From Streptomyces liangshanensis (GTDB taxonomy: Bacteria > Actinomycetota > Actinomycetes > Streptomycetales > Streptomycetaceae): 64,000 bases of DNA. The notes under the pieces are model-generated. The model searched no databases, had not been told where the DNA came from, and saw only the letters and a program-made list of their open reading frames with translations. The first letter of the stretch is position 1; each line of letters starts with the position of its first letter. The translations under genes and the position numbers were made by a program. Shown piece by piece: positions 25,558 to 35,337 of the stretch. Location of the stretch: assembly GCF_011694815.1 (NCBI RefSeq), contig NZ_CP050177.1, positions 496,001 to 560,000 of the forward strand, in the 5' to 3' direction.

Positions 25558-25923
25558 ATGAACGAGGTCATGAACGAGACCGGCTACTACGAGTACGGGA
25601 CGGCCGCCGAGCGCTGGGATCGTGCCCAGCTGTTCTTCGAGGCGAAGGAGTACGGCACCGCCGCGCGCATCCTCGGTTCGCTCGTCGAGGAGGTCCCGGA
25701 GCAGGTGGCGCCGCGCCTGCTGCTCGCCCGCGCCTACTACCACTCGGCGCGCCTCGCCAAGGCCGAGGCCGAGCTGCTGGCCGTCCTGGAGCGCGATCCC
25801 GTGGAGCACTACGCGCGGCTGATGCTCGGCCGCACGCTGGAGCGCCAGGGGCGGCCCGCCGACGCCGCCCCCCACCTGCGCCTCGCCGCCGCGTTGGGCG
25901 GGGAGTTCCCCGCCGGAGGGTGA
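25558..25923 (+). CDS. TPR repeat protein
   Basis: A 121-residue protein with about three tetratricopeptide units: ERWDRAQLFFEAKEYGTAAR, VAPRLLLARAYYHSARLAKA and EHYARLMLGRTLERQGRPAD. It is cytosolic, without signal or membrane segment, and likely a protein-interaction adaptor. It is divergent from pirin and convergent with the LigD-like gene. Confidence 0.82.
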   Translation: MNEVMNETGYYEYGTAAERWDRAQLFFEAKEYGTAARILGSLVEEVPEQVAPRLLLARAYYHSARLAKAEAELLAVLERDPVEHYARLMLGRTLERQGRPADAAPHLRLAAALGGEFPAGG

Positions 25924-25942
25924 GGCAGAAGGGGTAAGCGCC

Positions 25943-26902
25943 TCAGGGCTTCAGGGACTGGAGGAGTTTGCGGGCCGGGGTCAGGGACCTGCCGCGGGCC
26001 GGGACCTGCGACCACGGGCGCGTCCTCGCCTGGTCCAGGACGTCCCGTACCGTCCAGCGCCTCGCCGTCACCCGCGGGTCCGCCAGCTGGTCCCAGCTGA
26101 TGGGGGTGGCGACCGGGGCGCCCTCCCGCGCCCGTACGGAGAACGGCGCCACCGCCGTCTGGGCGTATCCGTTGCGCTGGATGTCCAGGTACAGGCGGCC
26201 GCCGCGCGCCCCGGTCCGTACCTCCGTGGTCAGGTGGTCGGGGTCGCGGGCGGCCAGTGTCCGGGCGACGTCGCCGGCGAAGGCGCGCACCTCGTCGAAG
26301 CCGCTGCGGCCGTCCAGCGGGACGATCACGTGCAGTCCTCGGGAGCCGGTCGTCAACAGGGCGCTGGGCAGCCGCAGTTCGCCGAGGAGTTCGCCGAGCT
26401 GGGTGGCCGCGCGCCGGACGGGCTCGAAGGTGTCCTCCGCCGGGTCGAGGTCGAAGACCAGCCGGTCGGGGGCGTCGGGACGGTCGGCGCGGGACTGCCA
26501 GCGGTGGAAGGTCAGGCACGCCTGGTCGGCGAGGAAGACCAGGGTGGCGGTGTTGTCGCAGACGGGGTGGGTGACCGTCCCGCCCTTCTTGGCCAGTTCG
26601 GCCCTGCGCACCCACTCCGGATAGCCGTCCGGGGTGTTCTTCTGCATGAAGCGGGGGCCGTCGAGCCCGTCCGGGTGCCGCTCCAGCATGAGCGGCCTGC
26701 CCTTCAACTCCGGCAGCATGTACGGCGCGACGGACCGGTAGTACTCCACCAGATCGGCCTTCGTCAGGCCCGTGTCGTCGCCGGTGGCGGGGAACAGCAC
26801 CTTCGCCGGGCGATGGATCGGTACGGTCCTGTTCCCCGCCCGTACGGAATCCGTCGCCCCCGAGTCCGTCGCCCCGGCGCCCTTCACCCCGACCACGTCC
26901 AT
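25943..26902 (-). CDS. LigD-type DNA polymerase/primase (NHEJ)
   Basis: A stand-alone 319-residue polymerase domain of the bacterial non-homologous end-joining ligase D family. Motifs are [55 protein letters not shown] with the metal-binding Dx[18 protein letters not shown], and a late [10 protein letters not shown]. It adds nucleotides at double-strand breaks, usually with Ku and a ligase, neither of which is here. Its start overlaps the phosphoketolase stop by 19 bp, implying co-translation. Confidence 0.88.
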   Translation of the reverse strand: MDVVGVKGAGATDSGATDSVRAGNRTVPIHRPAKVLFPATGDDTGLTKADLVEYYRSVAPYMLPELKGRPLMLERHPDGLDGPRFMQKNTPDGYPEWVRRAELAKKGGTVTHPVCDNTATLVFLADQACLTFHRWQSRADRPDAPDRLVFDLDPAEDTFEPVRRAATQLGELLGELRLPSALLTTGSRGLHVIVPLDGRSGFDEVRAFAGDVARTLAARDPDHLTTEVRTGARGGRLYLDIQRNGYAQTAVAPFSVRAREGAPVATPISWDQLADPRVTARRWTVRDVLDQARTRPWSQVPARGRSLTPARKLLQSLKP

Positions 26903-29274
26903 TCCTCGACCTCCGGCAGGTCCGTGCCGTGTTCGCGGATCCAGGCGTGGTGCCTGGTCCGTACGTCCGCCATGGACTGGCGTACGGCGGCGGCGCGCAC
27001 CGCCAGTCCCGGGACGCGGTCGATGACGTCCATGACCAGCCGGTACCGGTCGAGGTCGTTGCGTACCACCATGTCGAAGGGCGTGGTGGTCGTGCCCTCC
27101 TCCTTGTAGCCGCGCACGTGGAGGTTGGCGTGGCCGGTACGGCGGTAGGCGAGGCGGTGGATCAGCCAGGGGTAGCCGTGGTACGCGAAGATCACCGGCC
27201 GGTCGGTGGTGAACACCGCGTCGTACTCGGAGTCCGTCATCCCGTGCGGATGCTCGGTGTTGGGCAGCAGCCGGGCCATGTCGACCACGTTGACGACCCG
27301 CACGGTCAGCTCCGGCAGGTGCTGCCGCAGCAGGTCGGCGGCGGCCAGCGTCTCCTGCGTCGGTACGTCCCCGGCGCAGGCGAGCACCACGTCCGGCTCG
27401 CCGGTGCCGTCCTCCGTACCGGCCCACGGCCAGACCCCCGCGCCGCGCGCGCAGTGGGCGTTGGCCTCCTCCAGGGTGAGCCAGTCGAAGCTGGGCTGCT
27501 TGCCGGCGACGATGACGTTGACGTAGTCGCGGCTGCGCAGGGCGTGATCGGCCACGGAAAGCAGGGTGTTGGCGTCCGGCGGCAGGTAGACCCGTACCAC
27601 TTCGGGGCTCTTGCTGAGGACGTGGTCGACGAAGCCGGGGTCCTGGTGGGAGAAGCCGTTGTGGTCCTGGCGCCAGACGTGCGACGTGAGCAGGTAGTTG
27701 AGGGACGCGACGGGGCGGCGCCAGGGCAGCCGGCGTGAGGTGCGCAGCCACTTGATGTGCTGGTTGACCATCGAGTCGACGATGTGCGCGAACGCCTCGT
27801 AGCTGGAGAACAGCCCGTGACGGCCCGTCAGGAGGTAGCCCTCCAGCCAGCCTTGGCACAGGTGCTCGGAGAGGACCTCCATCACCCGTCCGTCGTGCGC
27901 GAGGTTCTCGTCGGTGTCGAGCGTCCGCGCCTGCCAGGCCTTGCCGGTGGCCTCGTAGAGGGATTCGAGGCGGTTCGACGCGGTCTCGTCCGGACCGACG
28001 ACCCGGAAGTTCCGGTGGGCGGCCGTGTCCTTCATGACGGCTCGGAGCAACCCGCCCAGGATCTTGGTGGGTTCGTGGAGCACGGTGCCGGGCTTGTCGA
28101 CCCGTACCGCGTGTTCCTCCAGCGCCGGGATCGGCAACTCCCTCAGCAGCAGGCCTCCGTTGGCGTGCGGAGTGGCGCCGAGCCGCCGGGTGCCCTCCGG
28201 TACGAACTCCAGTACCTCGGGGCGGGGCGCGCCCGTCGCGTCGAACAGTTCCTCCGGGCGGTACGAGCGCAGCCACGCCTCCAGTTGGGCGAGGTGGGCC
28301 GGGTCGGTGCGGACGCCGGCGAGGGGGACCTGGTGCGCGCGCCACGTCCCCTCCACCGGCAGCCCGTCGACCTCGCGGGGCCCGGTCCAGCCCTTGGGCG
28401 TGCGGAGCACGATCATGGGCCAGCGGGGGCGCTCGGTGGAGCCGTTCTCGCGCGCGTCCCGCTGGATGTGGGCGATGCGGTCCAGGGCGCGGTCCATCGC
28501 CTCGGCCATGGCGCGGTGGACGGCGAGGGGCTCGTCACCGCCGACGTGGATCGGCTCGTGGCCGTATCCGCGCATCAGCTCGTCGAGTTCGGCCTCGGGG
28601 ACGCGGGCGAGCACGGTGGGGTTGGCGATCTTGTAGCCGTTGAGGTGCAGGATCGGCAGGACGGCCCCGTCGTGGACGGGGTCCAGGAACTTGTTGGAGT
28701 GCCACGACCCGGCCAGCGGCCCGGTCTCCGCCTCGCCGTCGCCGATGACGCACGCGACCAACAGCTCCGGGTTGTCGAAGGCGGCTCCGTACGCGTGCGC
28801 CAGCGAGTACCCCAGCTCGCCGCCCTCGTGGATCGAGCCGGGCGTCTCCGGGGCCACATGGCTCGGCACCCCGCCGGGGAAGGAGAACTGCCGGAACAGC
28901 CGGTCCATGCCCGCCCGGTCCCGGCTCACGTCGGGGTACGTCTCCGAGTACGTGCCCTCCAGCCACGAGTTGGCCAGGACGGCGGGCCCGCCGTGCCCGG
29001 GACCCCACACGCACAGCGCCGACAGGTCCCGGTCCCTGATCACCCGGTTGAGGTGGGTGTGGACCAGGTTCAGCCCCGGGGACGTGCCCCAGTGCCCCAG
29101 CAGCCGCGGCTTGATGTGCTCGGGCGCCAGCGGCTCCTGGAGCAGGGGGTTGCCCATCAGGTAGATCTGCCCCACCGCGAGGTAGTTGGCCGCCCGCCAG
29201 TGCGCGTCGAGGGCCGCCACCTCCGCGGTGGTGGGAGCGGTGGGGCCCGCCCCGGTGGTCGCCTTGCGGAGCAT
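26884..29274 (-). CDS. xfp: Phosphoketolase (xylulose-5-P / fructose-6-P)
   Basis: A 796-residue thiamine-diphosphate enzyme of the expected length. It cleaves xylulose-5-phosphate (and often fructose-6-phosphate) with phosphate to acetyl phosphate and a shorter sugar phosphate. Visible are [37 protein letters not shown], the ThDP motif [31 protein letters not shown] and [20 protein letters not shown]. Start 29274 begins MLRKAT. Acetyl phosphate production fits the redox/stress genes around it. Confidence 0.95.
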   Translation of the reverse strand: MLRKATTGAGPTAPTTAEVAALDAHWRAANYLAVGQIYLMGNPLLQEPLAPEHIKPRLLGHWGTSPGLNLVHTHLNRVIRDRDLSALCVWGPGHGGPAVLANSWLEGTYSETYPDVSRDRAGMDRLFRQFSFPGGVPSHVAPETPGSIHEGGELGYSLAHAYGAAFDNPELLVACVIGDGEAETGPLAGSWHSNKFLDPVHDGAVLPILHLNGYKIANPTVLARVPEAELDELMRGYGHEPIHVGGDEPLAVHRAMAEAMDRALDRIAHIQRDARENGSTERPRWPMIVLRTPKGWTGPREVDGLPVEGTWRAHQVPLAGVRTDPAHLAQLEAWLRSYRPEELFDATGAPRPEVLEFVPEGTRRLGATPHANGGLLLRELPIPALEEHAVRVDKPGTVLHEPTKILGGLLRAVMKDTAAHRNFRVVGPDETASNRLESLYEATGKAWQARTLDTDENLAHDGRVMEVLSEHLCQGWLEGYLLTGRHGLFSSYEAFAHIVDSMVNQHIKWLRTSRRLPWRRPVASLNYLLTSHVWRQDHNGFSHQDPGFVDHVLSKSPEVVRVYLPPDANTLLSVADHALRSRDYVNVIVAGKQPSFDWLTLEEANAHCARGAGVWPWAGTEDGTGEPDVVLACAGDVPTQETLAAADLLRQHLPELTVRVVNVVDMARLLPNTEHPHGMTDSEYDAVFTTDRPVIFAYHGYPWLIHRLAYRRTGHANLHVRGYKEEGTTTTPFDMVVRNDLDRYRLVMDVIDRVPGLAVRAAAVRQSMADVRTRHHAWIREHGTDLPEVEEWTWSG

Positions 29275-29351
29275 GCTCGTTCTCCCTCGTCTCCCCGGCC
29301 GTGGAACCAGGGGTTCGCTTCCGGATCGGGCCCCTCGCACCCATCAGGCCA

Positions 29352-30743
29352 TCAGGCCGAGTGCCACACCGTGGTGATGTTGCAGAACTCGCGGATCCCG
29401 TGGCCCGACAGCTCACGCCCGTACCCGGAGCGCTTCACACCGCCGAACGGCAGGGCCGGGTGCGAGGCGGTCATGCCGTTGAAGAAGACACCGCCCGCCT
29501 CCAGGTCCCGTTCGAAGCGGTCCACCTCGGCCGCGTCCTCGGTCCAGACGTTCGAACTGAGCCCGAACGGGGTGTCGTTGGCGAGCGCCACGGCCTCGTC
29601 CAGGTCCGACACCCGGTAGAGGGTGGCGACCGGGCCGAACGTCTCCTCGTGGTGGATCCGCATCGCCGCCGTGATGTCGGCGAGGACCGTCGGGGCGTAG
29701 AACCACCCGCCCTCGACCTCCGCCGGGCGCTGCCCCCCGCACAGGGCGGTCGCGCCCCGGCGCAGGGCGTCCTCGACCAGTTCCTCCAGGTCGGCGCGGC
29801 CCTGCTCGGTGGCGAGCGGTCCGACGTCGGTGGACTCGTCCAGCGGGTCCCCGACGGTCAGGTCGCGCATCCCGGCGGTGAAGCGGGCGGCGAAGGCGTC
29901 GTAGACGTCCTCGTGGACGATGAAGCGTTTCGCGGCGATGCAGGACTGGCCGTTGTTCTGCACCCGGGCGGTCACCGCCGTCCTCGCGGCCCGCTCGATG
30001 TCCGCCGACGGCATGACGATGTACGGGTCGCTGCCGCCCAGCTCCAGGACCGTGTGCTTGACCTCGTCACCCGCGACGGCGGCGACGGCGCGGCCCGCCG
30101 GCTCGCTGCCGGTGAGGGTCGCGGCGGCCACCCGGGGGTCGCGCAGGATGTCCTCGATCGCGCCGGAGCCGACCAGCAGCGTCTGGAAGCAGCCGGTGGG
30201 GAAGCCGGCCCTGCTGAACAGGTCCTCCAGGTACAGCGCGGTCTGCGGGACGTTCGAGGCGTGCTTGAGGAGGCCGACGTTGCCCGCCATGAGGGCCGGC
30301 GCGGCGAACCGTACGACCTGCCAGAGCGGGAAGTTCCACGGCATCACCGCGAGCACCACGCCGAGCGGGCGGTAGCGGACGTGGGCGCGGGACGCGCCGG
30401 AGTCCTTCACGTCGGCGTCGGACGGGTGCTCGTCGGCGAGCAGTTCCGGGGCGCGCTCCGCGTACCACCGCATCGACTTCGCGCACTTGAGCGCCTCCGC
30501 GCGGGCCGCCGCGACCGGCTTGCCCATCTCGGTCGTCATGGTGCGGGCGATGTCGGGCGCGTCCTGCTCCAGCAGGTCGGCGGCGCGGTTCAGGAGCCGG
30601 GCGCGTTCGTCGAATCCGGTCAGCCGGTACTGCCGGAAGGCGGCGTGGGCGGTGGCGAGACGCTGCTCGATCTCCTCGGCCCCCAGAGCGTCGAAGGTCT
30701 TGAGCGTCTCTCCGCTGGCGGGATTCACCGTCGCGATGGGCAT
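29352..30743 (-). CDS. gabD: NAD(P)-dependent succinate-semialdehyde-type dehydrogenase
   Basis: A 463-residue aldehyde dehydrogenase. Motifs are PLGVVLAVMPWNFPLWQVVR (cofactor), TLTGSEPAGRAVAA, LELGGSDPYIV with the general-base Glu, and the nucleophile in NNGQSCIAAKRFIV. The sequence is of the short succinate-semialdehyde/aldehyde type (GabD-like), oxidising succinate semialdehyde to succinate. It is 77 bp upstream of phosphoketolase on the same strand. Substrate assignment by family only. Confidence 0.85.
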   Translation of the reverse strand: MPIATVNPASGETLKTFDALGAEEIEQRLATAHAAFRQYRLTGFDERARLLNRAADLLEQDAPDIARTMTTEMGKPVAAARAEALKCAKSMRWYAERAPELLADEHPSDADVKDSGASRAHVRYRPLGVVLAVMPWNFPLWQVVRFAAPALMAGNVGLLKHASNVPQTALYLEDLFSRAGFPTGCFQTLLVGSGAIEDILRDPRVAAATLTGSEPAGRAVAAVAGDEVKHTVLELGGSDPYIVMPSADIERAARTAVTARVQNNGQSCIAAKRFIVHEDVYDAFAARFTAGMRDLTVGDPLDESTDVGPLATEQGRADLEELVEDALRRGATALCGGQRPAEVEGGWFYAPTVLADITAAMRIHHEETFGPVATLYRVSDLDEAVALANDTPFGLSSNVWTEDAAEVDRFERDLEAGGVFFNGMTASHPALPFGGVKRSGYGRELSGHGIREFCNITTVWHSA

Positions 30744-30837
30744 GGGCGATTCCTCCTAGATTCGACAGTCCGACCCTTCCGCGACCTGCCCGCGCCCGCA
30801 ACACGGGCCGCGGCGCCGCGCCGGGCGCGGGGCGGGC

Positions 30838-31188
30838 TCAGGGGCGGCGGGAGCGGCCGGGGCCCGACGGCTGGGTATTGCGGGCCGGGGCCACCTGGGG
30901 CATCCGGCGCCGGTCGCTCCTGCGCCGCAGCCGGCGCCGCTCCTCCTCGTCCGTACCGCCCCACACGCCGGAGGTACGGCCGGTCTCCAGCGCCCATTCG
31001 AGGCACTCGCGCTCGACGGGGCAGCGGTGGCAGACCTCCTTGGCGCGCCGGGCCTGTTCGGCGGCGGGGCCGGACTCCCCCACCGGGAAGAACAGCTCGG
31101 GGTCGGCGTCGACACAGGCCGCGTGTCGCAACCACGCCCAGGTGTCCGTATCGGGGCCGAGGCTCAGGTGTTCCGTGGGCAGCCGCAC
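30838..31188 (-). CDS. WhiB-like iron-sulfur transcription factor
   Basis: A 116-residue Wbl protein. The [4Fe-4S] cysteines are in RHAACVDADPELFF and CHRCPVERECLEWALE (C-x2-C-x5-C), the turn motif is SGVWGGTDEEERR, and a basic tail (RRRLRRRSDRRR) contacts DNA. Wbl proteins are NO- or redox-responsive regulators that bind sigma factors. It follows the NADH dehydrogenase gene. Paired direct repeats upstream may control it. Confidence 0.93.
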   Translation of the reverse strand: MRLPTEHLSLGPDTDTWAWLRHAACVDADPELFFPVGESGPAAEQARRAKEVCHRCPVERECLEWALETGRTSGVWGGTDEEERRRLRRRSDRRRMPQVAPARNTQPSGPGRSRRP

Positions 31189-31271
31189 AGTCGCTCGTTC
31201 CTTTCGCTCGGTGGGGGTCTCTCTGTCTTCGCGTACCCCTCACCGCGCTGCGAAACGGAGACAGTGCTTCT

Positions 31272-31306
31272 GTTTCCGGATCAGGGCTTCGGTTTCCGGA
31301 TCAGGG
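31272..31306. repeat. Paired 15-bp direct repeats before the WhiB gene
   Basis: GTTTCCGGATCAGGG occurs at 31272-31286 and again, identical, at 31292-31306. The period is 20 bp, close to two helical turns, and the array is about 85 bp upstream of the WhiB-like start. It looks like a tandem regulator-binding site. Confidence 0.65.
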
Positions 31307-31332
31307 TGGTGGTCTCCGCGTGGAAACGCGGC

Positions 31333-32658
31333 TCAGGACGACCCGGGCGGTCCGCCCGGCACCTTGGCCAGCTCGGGGGACGACGATTCGAGCGGTACGG
31401 TCCAGGCCCTGACCAGGCCGAGCTGGACGCCCTGCCGCGGCAGGACCGCGTCGAGCAGCCAGTCGGCGGCGACGCGCACCCGGTTCCCCGGCATGGCGGC
31501 GAGGTGGTAGCCACGCGTCACGGCGCCCGCGAGGGGACCCGACAGGGGTACGCCGAGCGGGTTGGCCGCCGCCTTGACCCCGCCGAGGTCGACCACGAAC
31601 CCCAGGTCGTGGTGGCTGTACGCCTCGGGCACGCCGTACCCGAGGGACGCGGCGACGTTGCGCCCCGCCACCTTCCCCTGGCGGCTCGCGTGCTGGGCCG
31701 TCATCGGGGTGTACTGCCCCGGCCTGGTCAGGTCGGGTACGGCGGCGGCGTCGCCGCACGCGAACACCTCGGGATGCCCCGGCACGTTGAGCTGCGGGTC
31801 GACCACCAGGCGGCCCCGCTCGACGGCCAGTCCGACCCCGGACACCAGCGGGTCGGGGCGCACCCCCACGCACCACACCAGCGTGCGCGTCTCGACGAAC
31901 TCGCCGGTGTCCAGGGTGACCCCGGCCGTGGTGGCCTCCTTGACGGACGTCTTGGTCCGCACGTCCACACCGCGTTCGCGCAGGACGCGGCCGGCGGTGT
32001 CGGAGAGCCTGCGGTCGAGCTCCGGCAGGACCCGGGGCGCGACGTCCAGGAGCATCCAGCGCGGTTTCGCGGCCCGGCTCCACTTGCGCTGCTTGCTCAT
32101 CAGGGCGTCCGTGAAGAGCTTGCCCTGGGCGGCGACCTCGGTACCGGTGTACCCGGCGCCGACCACGACGAAGGTCGAGCGGGCCGCCGCCTCCGCCGGG
32201 TCGGCGGTCGTCGCGGCCAGCTCGATCTGGCGGGTGATGTGGTCGCGCAGGTAGAGCGCTTCCGGCAGGCCCCGGAAGCCGTGCGCGTGCTCGGCGACAC
32301 CGGGGATGGGCAGCAGCTTGTTCACACTGCCCACGGCGAGGACGAGCCGGTCGTACGGCAGCTCTCCCCGCTCGCCCTCCGGGCCGGTGTACCGGACCGT
32401 GCGGGCCTCCAGGTCCACGTGGTCGGCCTCGCCCAGGACGAGCCGCACCCGTGGCAGCGTGCCGGTGAGGGAGACCGTCACCCGGCGGGCCTCCAGGATG
32501 CCCGCGGCCACCTGGGGCAACAGCGGGAGGTAGAGGAAGTAGTCGGTGGGGTTCAGCAGGACGATGTCGGCGGCGCCCCGCACCTTGCGGCAGAGGGTGC
32601 GGGCGGCCTCGTAACCGGCGAACCCGGCTCCGACGATGACAATGCGTTCTCGGCTCAC
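31333..32658 (-). CDS. ndh: Type II NADH dehydrogenase (NDH-2)
   Basis: A 441-residue two-dinucleotide-fold flavoprotein: FAD loop RIVIVGAGFAGYEAARTLCR, NADH loop STFVVVGAGYTGTEVAAQGK, and the late FAD contact HPEVFACGDAAAVPDLTRPG followed by YTPMTAQHASRQGKVAGRNV. NDH-2 oxidises NADH and passes electrons to quinone without pumping protons. The C-terminal third carries the amphipathic membrane anchor. It is upstream of the WhiB-like gene on the same strand. Confidence 0.9.
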   Translation of the reverse strand: MSRERIVIVGAGFAGYEAARTLCRKVRGAADIVLLNPTDYFLYLPLLPQVAAGILEARRVTVSLTGTLPRVRLVLGEADHVDLEARTVRYTGPEGERGELPYDRLVLAVGSVNKLLPIPGVAEHAHGFRGLPEALYLRDHITRQIELAATTADPAEAAARSTFVVVGAGYTGTEVAAQGKLFTDALMSKQRKWSRAAKPRWMLLDVAPRVLPELDRRLSDTAGRVLRERGVDVRTKTSVKEATTAGVTLDTGEFVETRTLVWCVGVRPDPLVSGVGLAVERGRLVVDPQLNVPGHPEVFACGDAAAVPDLTRPGQYTPMTAQHASRQGKVAGRNVAASLGYGVPEAYSHHDLGFVVDLGGVKAAANPLGVPLSGPLAGAVTRGYHLAAMPGNRVRVAADWLLDAVLPRQGVQLGLVRAWTVPLESSSPELAKVPGGPPGSS

Positions 32659-33035
32659 GTTCGACTCCGGACAGTCACATATCGGGTCGTACCGTCGGAA
32701 CCGTCACGTGCCCGCCACCGGCGCCGACAAACACCGCGGGCGTCGCGGGACCCCTTCCCGGGGGCCGCTACAGGGCCTTTCACCTGCCGTTTGACACGGC
32801 GGTGATTGGTGGGAAGGTGGGGACAAGGACCGGCGTGGACGCCGACGGCGGTCCCGGCCGCCGCATCGGGCGGGGCGGGACGCACGTCAGGTGAAGGTGT
32901 CACGCCCAGTGCCGCTTGCCGAGGCTTCCGAGGGGTACGGGCACGGGGTCCCTGCCCGCCGGACAGGGACCGGATGTCCCCAGGGACGGCTACGGAGTGA
33001 GGGAGGCCGACGTGAGCGGCGACGGAGGCGAGAGC
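32659..33035. promoter_or_regulatory. Divergent promoter region
   Basis: This 377-bp gap separates the NDH-2 and DUF5709 starts and holds no gene. On the plus strand GTTTGACA at 32789-32796 followed after 18 bp by GGGAAGG is loosely like a stress-sigma (SigB-type GTTT...GGGTAT) or sigma-70 promoter; the spacing is longer than the SigB consensus. Confidence 0.3.
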
Positions 33036-33503
33036 ATGGGCGACGAGGTGTACCAGCCCAACCATGACGACGGTGACGGCGTGTTCGAGGACGAGGGCAT
33101 CCTCGACCCCGAGGACACCTTGGTGGACCGCGGGTCCGACCCCTTCGACGAGGGCTGGTCGCCGCCCGAGCGGCCGCTCGGTGTGGAACACACCGGGACG
33201 ACCGCCGCGGAACAGGTCGCGGGCGAGTCACTGGACGAGCGCCTCGCGGAGGAGATCCCGGAGCGCGCCGTCCCGTTCGGGGACGGCATCGGTGATCTGG
33301 CCTACGGCGAGGGCGAGTTGGTGGACGACGAGGTAGGTGACGACCGGTCGGGGCGCTTGGTGGCGCCGGACGAGGGCGCCCACGCGGATGCCGAGAAGGA
33401 CATGATCGCGAGCGATGTCGGCATCGACGGCGCGGCCGCCTCGGCGGAGGAGGCCGCGGTGCACCTGGTGGCGGAGGACGACGAGGCCGACGCGTACGAG
33501 TAG
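33036..33503 (+). CDS. DUF5709 domain protein
   Basis: A 155-residue acidic protein with the DUF5709 core: MGDEVYQPNHDDGDGVF, DPEDTLVDRGSDPFDEGWSP and PERPLGVEHTGTTAAEQVAG near the N-terminus and ESLDERLAEE after it. It is strongly negative, without membrane segments. Function is unknown, though such proteins are common in actinomycetes and often stress-linked. GGAGG precedes ATG 33036; GTG 33012 with its own GGGAGG is an alternative start. Confidence 0.8.
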   Translation: MGDEVYQPNHDDGDGVFEDEGILDPEDTLVDRGSDPFDEGWSPPERPLGVEHTGTTAAEQVAGESLDERLAEEIPERAVPFGDGIGDLAYGEGELVDDEVGDDRSGRLVAPDEGAHADAEKDMIASDVGIDGAAASAEEAAVHLVAEDDEADAYE

Positions 33504-33567
33504 GACCCTGGGGACGCGTACGAGACCCGCCCGGGACACGTACGGATAAGACCAGGGCGCGTACGAG
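33489..33567. repeat. Degenerate 21-24-bp tandem repeat at a gene end
   Basis: The final codons of the DUF5709 gene (GACGCGTACGAG, 33489) are repeated downstream at 33513 (identical), 33535 (GACACGTACGGA) and 33556 (GGCGCGTACGAG), with periods of 24, 22 and 21 bp. Confidence 0.65.
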
Positions 33568-33587
33568 TGAGGCCCGCCCGGGCCTCA
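33568..33587. terminator. Convergent terminator hairpin
   Basis: TGAGGCCC and GGGCCTCA form a perfect 8-bp stem with a GCCC loop between the DUF5709 gene and the convergent ATP-binding gene, overlapping the latter's stop. Confidence 0.5.
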
Positions 33588-34115
33588 GGCCACCGCGTCC
33601 GCGAGGGACTCCCGTGACGCGGCGGGCGCGCCGAACGGCAGCGGCCGCGGGTCCGGCTCCCGGCGCAGCTCCGCCGTCCCGATGCCGCCGACCGGGGCGC
33701 GGGGCACGCGGAAGAGGTCCTGCGGGGACTCGACGCTCCGGGTGAACCAGACGACCTTGCCCTCGGCCGTGGGGCAGGTCCCCCAGCTGTCGCTGAGCGC
33801 GGCGACGCGCGCGAGCCCCCCGCCGCCGGCGGTGAGCAGCCGGGGCAGCCGGGGGCCGTTGTCCTCCACCGAGGCCGTGAGGTGGCGGCCGCGCCACCGC
33901 AGCTCCACCACGCAGGTGGCGGCCTCGCCGACGTGCCGGTGGACGTTGGCCATGAGTTCGTCGAGGCCCTGGCGGACGGGGTCGACGTGCAGGTCGAGTC
34001 CCCAGTGCCTCAGGTGGGCGGCGACGATGCGCCGCAGCTGGGAGACGCGTTCCGGGGAGGGGTGCAATTCCACCGCGTACCGCCGGCCGTCGAGCCGGTC
34101 GAGTGGAACTGTCAT
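33585..34115 (-). CDS. ATP-binding anti-sigma-factor-like kinase (HATPase)
   Basis: A 176-residue GHKL ATPase of the RsbW/SpoIIAB-like group: GLDELMANVHRHVGEAATCV is the N-box, ASVEDNGPRLPRLLTAGGGG the G1/G2 region. Streptomyces encodes many such single-domain proteins that may bind sigma factors or anti-anti-sigma partners. GAGGAG lies before ATG 34115. No partner gene is adjacent. Confidence 0.82.
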   Translation of the reverse strand: MTVPLDRLDGRRYAVELHPSPERVSQLRRIVAAHLRHWGLDLHVDPVRQGLDELMANVHRHVGEAATCVVELRWRGRHLTASVEDNGPRLPRLLTAGGGGLARVAALSDSWGTCPTAEGKVVWFTRSVESPQDLFRVPRAPVGGIGTAELRREPDPRPLPFGAPAASRESLADAVA

Positions 34116-34371
34116 GTCGGGGCTCCTCACAGAGAGGCCCTCATGCTTCACCACGTTGTACCAACGACCCCCCGGGTACGAAGCGTGAGCGGCGATCACT
34201 TCTGGGTCACCACCAGATTGCGGCCGGGGCGCCGGACGCGCAACACGAACGGGGGGCGGCCGTACGGGAAGAGGAGCGCGGCGTACGGGAGCGGGGCAGG
34301 CCGCGGGGCCGGTCCCCGCGCACCCGCGAGGGCCGGCCGTGTGCGCCGGAAAGCGGCCCTGGGGCGGCCGA

Positions 34372-34740
34372 CTACCTGCTCTCCAGGCGGAGTTGGACTT
34401 CCTCCTCCTGGTCCCCCGAGGCCGTGCCGACCATCCGTACGGCGAAGGCGGCGGTCAGCGCCCGGCGCAGGCTGTCCACGGCGGTGTAACCCCCCTGGAG
34501 GGTGGCGGTGACGGGCGCGGAGAGCCGGGCGGCGGCCGGCTCGTCCCGTACGTCGTCCGCGTCGAACGTGGCCGTCCACACGGCCGGCCTGCCGCCGGAC
34601 GCCGCCTGTGGTACGTCGTCGGCCGGGCGGTCGGACCCGAACGCCGTCCTGAGCGCGGAGAACACCGTGTGCGCGTCGTTCTGGTCCTGTCCGCTGAGTG
34701 CCACGACGACCTGCGCCGCCGGCCGGTCCGCTGTCTTCAC
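34372..34740 (-). CDS. Conserved-looking hypothetical protein
   Basis: A 122-residue protein from GTG 34740 (an ATG at 34782 would add 14 residues). It reads as a soluble alpha/beta protein: AAQVVVALSGQDQNDAHTVF, WTATFDADDVRDEPAAARLS and DSLRRALTAAFAVRMVG. The C-terminus is acidic (DQEEEVQLRLESR). I do not recognise the family. It lies between stress-type genes on the same strand, directly after the DJ-1-like gene. Confidence 0.6.
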   Translation of the reverse strand: MKTADRPAAQVVVALSGQDQNDAHTVFSALRTAFGSDRPADDVPQAASGGRPAVWTATFDADDVRDEPAAARLSAPVTATLQGGYTAVDSLRRALTAAFAVRMVGTASGDQEEEVQLRLESR

Positions 34741-34803
34741 CTGGAATCGCCTCTCTCCGTCCGTGCCCCCCGCCCTCTTCACCCCGTACCCAGGTGTCCC
34801 CGC

Positions 34804-35337
34804 TCAACCGCCGAACGCGGGCACGAAGGTGGCGTTGAACGCCTTGAGGTCGCCGGGGTTCCGGCTCGTGATGAGCGTGTTGGGGCCCGAGGTACAGACG
34901 TGGACCTGTTCGTCGACCCAGGTGGCCCCCGCGTTGCGGAGGTCCGTGCGGAGGCTGGGCCAGGACGTCAGCGTCCTGCCGCGCAGGACACCGGCCTCCA
35001 CGAGCGTCCACGAGGCGTGGCAGATCGCGGCCACGGGCTTGCCCGCGTCGAAGAAGCTCTTCGCGAACGCGACGGCGCCGGCGTCCGTGCGCAGGTCGTC
35101 CGCGTTGGCGACGCCGCCGGGCAGGACCAGTCCGTCGTAGTCGGCGGCGGAGGCCTCGGCGACGGTCAGGTCGACGGGGAAGGACGCCGCCTTGTCGAGG
35201 TGGTCGAACGACTGGATCTCGCCGGGTTCCGTCGAGATGAGCACCCGCTCGCCGCCCGCGTCGCCGACGGCCTGCCAGGGTTCGGTGAGCTCCACCCGTT
35301 CCACGCCTTCGGGAGCCACCAGGAATGCCACACGCAT
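34804..35337 (-). CDS. DJ-1/PfpI family protein (class I glutamine amidotransferase-like)
   Basis: A 177-residue protein with DYDGLVLPGGVANADDLRTD (conserved Glu/Asp region) and the nucleophile elbow KPVAAICHASWTLVEAGVLR, including the Cys-His pair typical of PfpI/YhbO deglycase or protease-like proteins. These act in general stress and carbonyl damage defence. Start 35337 (MRVAFLVAP) is preferred over the upstream GTG. Confidence 0.9.
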   Translation of the reverse strand: MRVAFLVAPEGVERVELTEPWQAVGDAGGERVLISTEPGEIQSFDHLDKAASFPVDLTVAEASAADYDGLVLPGGVANADDLRTDAGAVAFAKSFFDAGKPVAAICHASWTLVEAGVLRGRTLTSWPSLRTDLRNAGATWVDEQVHVCTSGPNTLITSRNPGDLKAFNATFVPAFGG

